A DNA stretch of 10,858 nt from Treponema sp. (GTDB lineage: Bacteria; Spirochaetota; Spirochaetia; Treponematales; Breznakiellaceae): assembly GCA_031277045.1 (NCBI GenBank), contig JAISLX010000126.1, forward strand, positions 1 through 10,858. Reading direction: 5' to 3'. This document shows, in pieces, positions 7,286 to 10,858 of the stretch (position 1 is the first letter of the stretch; each line of letters starts with the position of its first letter). Below the pieces are notes generated by a model, which searched no databases, was not told where the DNA came from, and was given only the letters and a program-made list of their open reading frames with translations. Both the position numbers and the translations under genes were made by a program.

Positions 7286-7329
7286 CTAAAGCTTTTCCCA
7301 AAACCCGGTTGGTTTTGGGAAAGCTCTAG
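7286..7329. repeat. Long hairpin 1 with CGGTT loop, between convergent genes
   Basis: The left arm CCCAAAACC (7297-7305) and right arm GGTTTTGGG (7311-7319) pair perfectly around loop CGGTT (7306-7310). The stem continues outward as AGCTTT(T)/AAAGCT with one bulged T, and then CTA/TAG across one mismatch, giving close to 19 pairs. It lies between the integrase and the convergent sugar-binding-protein gene and may stop transcription in both directions, but no T run follows on either strand. It shares its loop and 3' tail (AAGCTCTA) with hairpin 2, so it may belong to a dispersed repeat family. Confidence 0.75.
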
Positions 7330-7370
7330 GCGATTTCGAAATGAATTCAGGCAAGCGCGTTGTAGTGTCC

Positions 7371-7397
7371 GTCCGCAAAGCCGGTTGCTTTGCGGAC
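7371..7397. repeat. Perfect hairpin 2 with CGGTT loop, just past the sugar-binding-protein gene
   Basis: GTCCGCAAAGC (7371-7381) and GCTTTGCGGAC (7387-7397) form a perfect 11-pair stem around CGGTT (7382-7386). The next bases, AAACTCTA, closely match the AAGCTCTA following hairpin 1. It lies five bases beyond the stop codon of the minus-strand gene, a natural place for a 3'-end structure. No T tract follows, so it is more likely an RNA-stabilising or repeat-family hairpin than a classical terminator. Confidence 0.8.
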
Positions 7398-7402
7398 AAA
7401 CT

Positions 7403-8830
7403 CTATCTAGTCAGTTTCCATTCGTTGATCTGCCGCTGGGCTTCGGCGATGATCCGGTCGAAGCCGTTGGCCCTGAGTTCCGCGAGGGCCTGGGGGACCG
7501 TTACGTCGGGGTCCGCCGCGCCGCTGTACAGTTCCACCTTAAAACGATCCCATATCACGGTACAGTTTGCAAATTCGTTCTGGACCGGCGTCCTGTCAAA
7601 GGGGAAGCCGAAGATAGGTGAAATTTTCGCCTGTTCGTTAAGCTGCCGTACCTCGTCCCAGGGGTTGGGAATGCCGTCCAGCGTGGACATGGTGAAAAAA
7701 GTGGCCTGTTGATAGGACGACATACTCCAGCTCTTGGTAAGCTTGCGAATGGTAGTGGGGGTAACGTACTCAAAGTCCTTTCCCTCGATGCCGTAGGCCA
7801 GCATGTCCCGCAGTTTCCGGTCCGTGTTGGCCAGTTCCAGAAATTTAAGGGCGGCTTCCACATTCCGGGAATTGGCGCTCATGGCGTTGTAGGCCAGGAT
7901 TGTCTCGGTGGTGTACACCGGTCCCCATTCCAGATTGGACACCGCGTGTTCCCAGCCCTGGTTGACGGCCCAGGAATCGTCCCAGGCAAGGCTCCAACCC
8001 TGGGCCAAGCCTATGGCCGAGTTTTTGGTCGTTTCGGTAAGTACCGGCGCGTCGGGGTTGATGATCCCGTCTTTGTACCAGCGGTTGAAGTACCGGAGGT
8101 ATTCCACAAATTCGGGGTCCTCCAGCAGATTCACCACTTTAGCGCTGGAATCGGAGAATTTGACGCCGATAACGTCGATTCCAAAGGACAGATCATAGTC
8201 CAGCATGTACAGGAAACGGCCGGTGGGTTCGGCCTTGCCCGCGTGGATGGGGTAGAACCGGGTCCCTTCTCCGGTCTTGATGGTCCGCAGGGCTCTGTCG
8301 TAATCGGCCATGGTCTTCATGCTGTTTATATCGATGTTGTACTTCCGCACCAGGGCCTCGTTCCATATAACGTAGTGGGCGGCGGCGGAATCCTTGTACG
8401 TGGGCACCCCGTAGATCCGGCCCTTGACCTTGAAGCCGTCCCACAGGGCCTGGGGAATAATCCGGGTAAGGCCGGGATGCTTGGGCAGCAGATCGGTAAT
8501 ATCCGCGTAAACGCCCCGCCGGGCATGGTCGTAATACGCGGGGCCCAGCAGAGACCACACGTCCCAGTATTCCCCGGAGTTTATCATGGTAGTCTGCCGG
8601 GAACCGGCATCACCCCAGCCGAACCACTTAAACTCCACCCTGACGCCGATTTTCGATTCGGTATAATCACTGATAAGCTTCTGCCCTTCGGCGAGATTGG
8701 GCGGCGGATCGCCTATCAGCCACCACTCGAATGTGGGAACGCCGCCGCCCGCCTGATTTGTCCCGCGGGCAAAGGCCGCCGCCGCCAGACTTAACAACAC
8801 CACTGTAACCAACAGAATCCGGTTTTTCAT
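7403..8830 (-). CDS. Carbohydrate ABC transporter substrate-binding protein, DUF3502 C-terminal type
   Basis: Exported 475-residue sugar-binding protein (SBP_bac_1 / LplA-YtcQ group). It should bind an oligosaccharide and hand it to the two permeases encoded upstream on the same strand. On the minus strand AAGGGGG lies seven bases before the ATG at 8830. Residues 1-21 form a signal peptide ending AAAAFA before RGTN. No lipobox Cys is present, so it is probably free in the periplasm. The mature start TFEWWLIGDPPP and the segments FKWFGWGDAGSRQTTMINSG and WDVWSLL are typical of this family. The last 75 residues (IFGFPFDRTPVQNEFANC, then GFDRIIAEAQRQINEWK) match the DUF3502-type ending. Last gene of its operon. 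The 82-base gap before it holds a repeat/hairpin that may raise its expression. The exact sugar cannot be told. Confidence 0.9.
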   Translation of the reverse strand: MKNRILLVTVVLLSLAAAAFARGTNQAGGGVPTFEWWLIGDPPPNLAEGQKLISDYTESKIGVRVEFKWFGWGDAGSRQTTMINSGEYWDVWSLLGPAYYDHARRGVYADITDLLPKHPGLTRIIPQALWDGFKVKGRIYGVPTYKDSAAAHYVIWNEALVRKYNIDINSMKTMADYDRALRTIKTGEGTRFYPIHAGKAEPTGRFLYMLDYDLSFGIDVIGVKFSDSSAKVVNLLEDPEFVEYLRYFNRWYKDGIINPDAPVLTETTKNSAIGLAQGWSLAWDDSWAVNQGWEHAVSNLEWGPVYTTETILAYNAMSANSRNVEAALKFLELANTDRKLRDMLAYGIEGKDFEYVTPTTIRKLTKSWSMSSYQQATFFTMSTLDGIPNPWDEVRQLNEQAKISPIFGFPFDRTPVQNEFANCTVIWDRFKVELYSGAADPDVTVPQALAELRANGFDRIIAEAQRQINEWKLTR

Positions 8831-8865
8831 CCAAATTCCCCCTTGAAAAAATACTCACCCGGGTC

Positions 8866-8906
8866 TCCGGTCCGCCTGACAGATAACATCCGCCTGACAG
8901 ACCGGA
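8866..8906. repeat. Inverted repeat enclosing two 13-base direct repeats, between permease and binding-protein genes
   Basis: TCCGGTC (8866-8872) and GACCGGA (8900-8906) are exact inverted repeats. Overlapping or inside them, TCCGCCTGACAGA occurs twice (8871-8883 and 8889-8901), offset by 18 bases. The element fills most of the 82-base gap between the YtcP-like permease stop and the binding-protein start. In the transcript it could form a stem that protects or separates the binding-protein message. It could also be an operator, since the two copies are close to two helical turns apart. Confidence 0.6.
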
Positions 8907-8912
8907 CAGGAC

Positions 8913-9869
8913 TTAACCTTTTACCGACCCGACAGTAAGACCAGAGACAAAGTACCGCTGGAAAAACGGATAGGCGCAGGCGATGGGCAGCACGATAATT
9001 ACCACCACCGCCATCCGCGCCGCTTCCTGGGGTATCCGCGCCAGTTGTTCCGCGTAACTTACCCCCAACAACGGCGCCAGTTTCGCCAACTGTTGAATAT
9101 CCGTTAGAATTTTGTTCAGCAGCGCCTGGAGCGTATAAAGGCTCCGGTTGTCCAGGTACAGCATGGCCTGAAACCAGTCGTTCCAATATCCGAAACTCAT
9201 AAACAGCCCGATGGTGGCGATTACCGGCAGCGACAGGGGCAGGACGATGCGGAAGAAAATAAGAAACTGGCTGGCCCCGTCGATCTTTGCCGATTCGATC
9301 ACCGAATCGGGAATATTGGTACGGAAAAATGTCCGGCAGAGGATAACGTTGAACGAAGAAACGCTTAAGGGCAGGATCAATACCCACAGCGTGTTTTTAA
9401 GGTGCAGAAGCTGGCTTGTTACATAGTACGAGGACACAAGGCCCCCGCTGAACACCATAGGGATAAACACCAGCCATGTGTAGAATTTTTTTAGTTTGTA
9501 CTCGGGCCGGGAAAGACCGTAGCCCATCGTGGTGTTGAGAATAACCCCGATTAATGTCCCCAGCACCGTTACCAGTACCGACATGCCCAGGGCCCGCAGA
9601 ATCAGGGTACGCTGCTCAATAAGGTAGCCATAGCCTTCAAACGAAATGGCCGGGGGAATTAGACGGTACCCATGTTCGTAGATGGCGCTTTCCGGGGACA
9701 GCGAAATTGAGAGGACCAGAAAAAAAGGAATAATACACATCAACGAAAAACTTAACAGGATGATGTGAAAGACAACATTCGTTACCGGCTTTATTTGGGT
9801 AAAGCGCAGTACGCCGCCCTTCCGGCGGGCATAGCGCGTAACGCGCCCGGCTTTCTGATTATCCTGCAT
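8913..9869 (-). CDS. Carbohydrate ABC transporter permease, YtcP-like
   Basis: Inner-membrane permease of the MalG-type (binding-protein-dependent, CUT1) family, 318 residues. The ATG at 9869 is preceded by AGGGGGGAG on the minus strand, nine bases after the upstream permease stop, so the two are co-translated. Membrane segments lie near residues 33-55, 95-117, 130-150, 160-178, 205-228 and 287-303. The ATPase-contacting EAA-type loop is ESAKIDGAS (192-200) followed by FFRIVLPLSLP. The C terminus YFVSGLTVGSVKG is the usual ending of YtcP proteins. It pairs with the LplB-like permease upstream. No ATPase gene is present; such systems generally rely on a shared MsmX-like ATPase encoded elsewhere (family knowledge). 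Confidence 0.92.
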   Translation of the reverse strand: MQDNQKAGRVTRYARRKGGVLRFTQIKPVTNVVFHIILLSFSLMCIIPFFLVLSISLSPESAIYEHGYRLIPPAISFEGYGYLIEQRTLILRALGMSVLVTVLGTLIGVILNTTMGYGLSRPEYKLKKFYTWLVFIPMVFSGGLVSSYYVTSQLLHLKNTLWVLILPLSVSSFNVILCRTFFRTNIPDSVIESAKIDGASQFLIFFRIVLPLSLPVIATIGLFMSFGYWNDWFQAMLYLDNRSLYTLQALLNKILTDIQQLAKLAPLLGVSYAEQLARIPQEAARMAVVVIIVLPIACAYPFFQRYFVSGLTVGSVKG

Positions 9870-9878
9870 GGCTCCCCC

Positions 9879-10858
9879 CTAGATCATCGCCAGATCGGAA
9901 TCGATTTTATTAACAATCCAGTTTACAATCAGAATAAGGCTACAGCTTAAAACCGACTGCAAAAACGCCGCGGCGGAGGCCATCCCGATGGTAGATTGCT
10001 GTAATTGCTGGTACACGTACACGTCAATCGTGTAGACCACGTCGAATATGGCCCCCGAATCCCGGGGAACCTGGAAGAACAGCCCAAAGTCCGAACGGAA
10101 CAGCCCCCCCACCGCAATGATCAGCATGAGTACGATAAGCCGCTTGAGCAGGGGCAGGGTGATGTACCATATCTGCTGCAGCTTGGTGGCTCCGTCGATA
10201 ATCGCCGCCTCGAAGATCGATTTATCCATCGAGGTAATGGCGGCAAGGTAGAGGATCATCCCGTTGCCAAGGCCCTTCCACTGGCTGATAAACACCAGGA
10301 AAGGCGGCCAAAAGCCCCGCTCCCGGTACCAGAACACCCGTTCCAGCCCCAGCCCGGCAAATATGTCGTTCACTATCCCCATGTCGTAACTTAAAAAACC
10401 CAGAACCAGGGCGGAAACCACCACCCACGAAAGAAAATAGGGAAAGAACATAAGGGTCTGGTAAATCTTCGCCATGGACTTCTGCCGCAGTTCGCTGACG
10501 ATCAGGGCAAAGATGACGGGCAAAACGATACCGCAGATGATCAGCACCACGCTGTACAGCAGGGTATTACGAATGACAAACCAAATATCGCTCCCGCTAA
10601 AAAGAAATTTAAAGTTGTCCAAACCCACCCAGGGACTGGTAATAAGACTGTTCAGAAAGCCGCCGCGGATCCGGTAATTGATAAACGCGATAAATATCCC
10701 GAACATGGGCAGGTAGCAGAACAGGACATACCAAATGACCGTCGGCAGGGTGAGAATGGTTATGTGGGTGTCGTCTTTGGTCCAGGGCCTTTTCGTTGGG
10801 CCGACGCTTACCTGCCGGTATTTCCTAGTATTTCTATCGGGGGGGGGGGGGGGGGGGG
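9879..10858 (-). CDS. Carbohydrate ABC transporter permease, LplB/YteP-like (5' end off the window)
   Basis: MalF-type permease partner of the YtcP-like protein. A Met at 10706 would give 275 residues but is too late. The open frame continues 44 more codons to 10838 and reads as conserved N-terminal sequence (for example TVIWYVLFCYLP then MFGIFIAF, a first membrane segment with its periplasmic end), matching the usual LplB start. No ATG, GTG or TTG occurs in those 44 codons, so the true start lies in or beyond the terminal G run. Visible features are SPWVGLDNFKFLF, several membrane segments, and the EAA loop EAAIIDGATKLQQIWYITLPLL (from residue 167 counting from that Met). It ends DSDLAMI with TAG at 9879-9881. 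First gene of this operon inside the window. Confidence 0.88.
   Translation of the reverse strand, partial: PPPPPPDRNTRKYRQVSVGPTKRPWTKDDTHITILTLPTVIWYVLFCYLPMFGIFIAFINYRIRGGFLNSLITSPWVGLDNFKFLFSGSDIWFVIRNTLLYSVVLIICGIVLPVIFALIVSELRQKSMAKIYQTLMFFPYFLSWVVVSALVLGFLSYDMGIVNDIFAGLGLERVFWYRERGFWPPFLVFISQWKGLGNGMILYLAAITSMDKSIFEAAIIDGATKLQQIWYITLPLLKRLIVLMLIIAVGGLFRSDFGLFFQVPRDSGAIFDVVYTIDVYVYQQLQQSTIGMASAAAFLQSVLSCSLILIVNWIVNKIDSDLAMI
10839..10858. repeat. Run of 20 G at the window end
   Basis: An uninterrupted G homopolymer occupies the last 20 bases. On the coding strand of the LplB-like gene it is poly-C, either upstream of the start or encoding prolines at the extreme N terminus. Because it ends exactly at the sequence end, an assembly or read-end artefact is the simplest explanation. 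Real homopolymeric G tracts that vary in length are known in treponemes. Confidence 0.95.

Noticed and set aside
6002..7402. Integron (IntI plus attC sites)
   Set aside because: The recombinase lacks the IntI-specific helix between the catalytic patches, no GTTRRRY/RYYYAAC sites were found in the hairpin region, and there are no gene cassettes.
5866..7402. Insertion sequence or transposon ends around the recombinase
   Set aside because: No terminal inverted repeats or target duplications were found by eye on either side of the gene.
7253..7621. Plus-strand frames after the integrase (7253-7621 and 7341-7712)
   Set aside because: They run through the hairpins and over the 3' end of the minus-strand sugar-binding-protein gene, with no ribosome site or family pattern.
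9879..10706. Met at 10706 as the real start of the LplB-like permease
   Set aside because: Conserved N-terminal and first-membrane-segment sequence continues upstream in frame for 44 codons, so this Met is internal.
1..10858. CRISPR array, tRNA, rRNA or riboswitch
   Set aside because: No regularly spaced repeats, cloverleaf-like sequence, rRNA segments or recognised aptamer core were seen on either strand.

Overview
The window looks like a GC-rich spirochaete of the Treponema group. This is inferred from protein families and export signals; no marker gene is present. Supporting points are signal peptides ending in FAGG or FARG without a lipobox Cys at the cleavage site, a three-gene LplB/YtcP/DUF3502 sugar-transport module, and a purine/nucleoside BMP-type ABC system of the kind common in these bacteria.

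Left part (1-5865). A probable divergent gene starts at base 41 on the minus strand and runs off the left edge. Its first residues resemble a guanine-deaminase-type amidohydrolase. On the plus strand a tightly packed operon follows: a BMP-family substrate-binding protein (115-1197), a double-NBD ATPase (1219-2778), two BPD_transp_2-type permeases (2778-3860 and 3857-4804) and a radical SAM enzyme (4804-5865). The last four junctions overlap by 1-4 bases or follow a strong ribosome site, so the five genes are probably translated together. The transporter probably imports a nucleoside or purine. The radical SAM enzyme is unassigned and is the most interesting passenger.

Middle (5840-7402). A 46-codon reading frame overlapping the end of the radical SAM gene looks like a shrunken DUF3842 protein. 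A stand-alone tyrosine recombinase (6002-7234) with a complete catalytic set and an unusual N-terminal extension follows directly. The 168-base gap after it, between convergent genes, holds two strong hairpins with the same CGGTT loop and a similar 3' tail.

Right part (7403-10858, minus strand). A carbohydrate importer operon is read right to left: an LplB-like permease (its 5' end off the window), a YtcP-like permease and a DUF3502-type sugar-binding protein. Its ATPase is not encoded here; systems of this type usually share an MsmX-like ATPase encoded elsewhere. The window ends in a run of 20 G inside or just before the first permease gene. This is either an assembly-end artefact or a spirochaete-type homopolymer tract.

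No tRNA, rRNA, CRISPR array or complete insertion sequence was seen.
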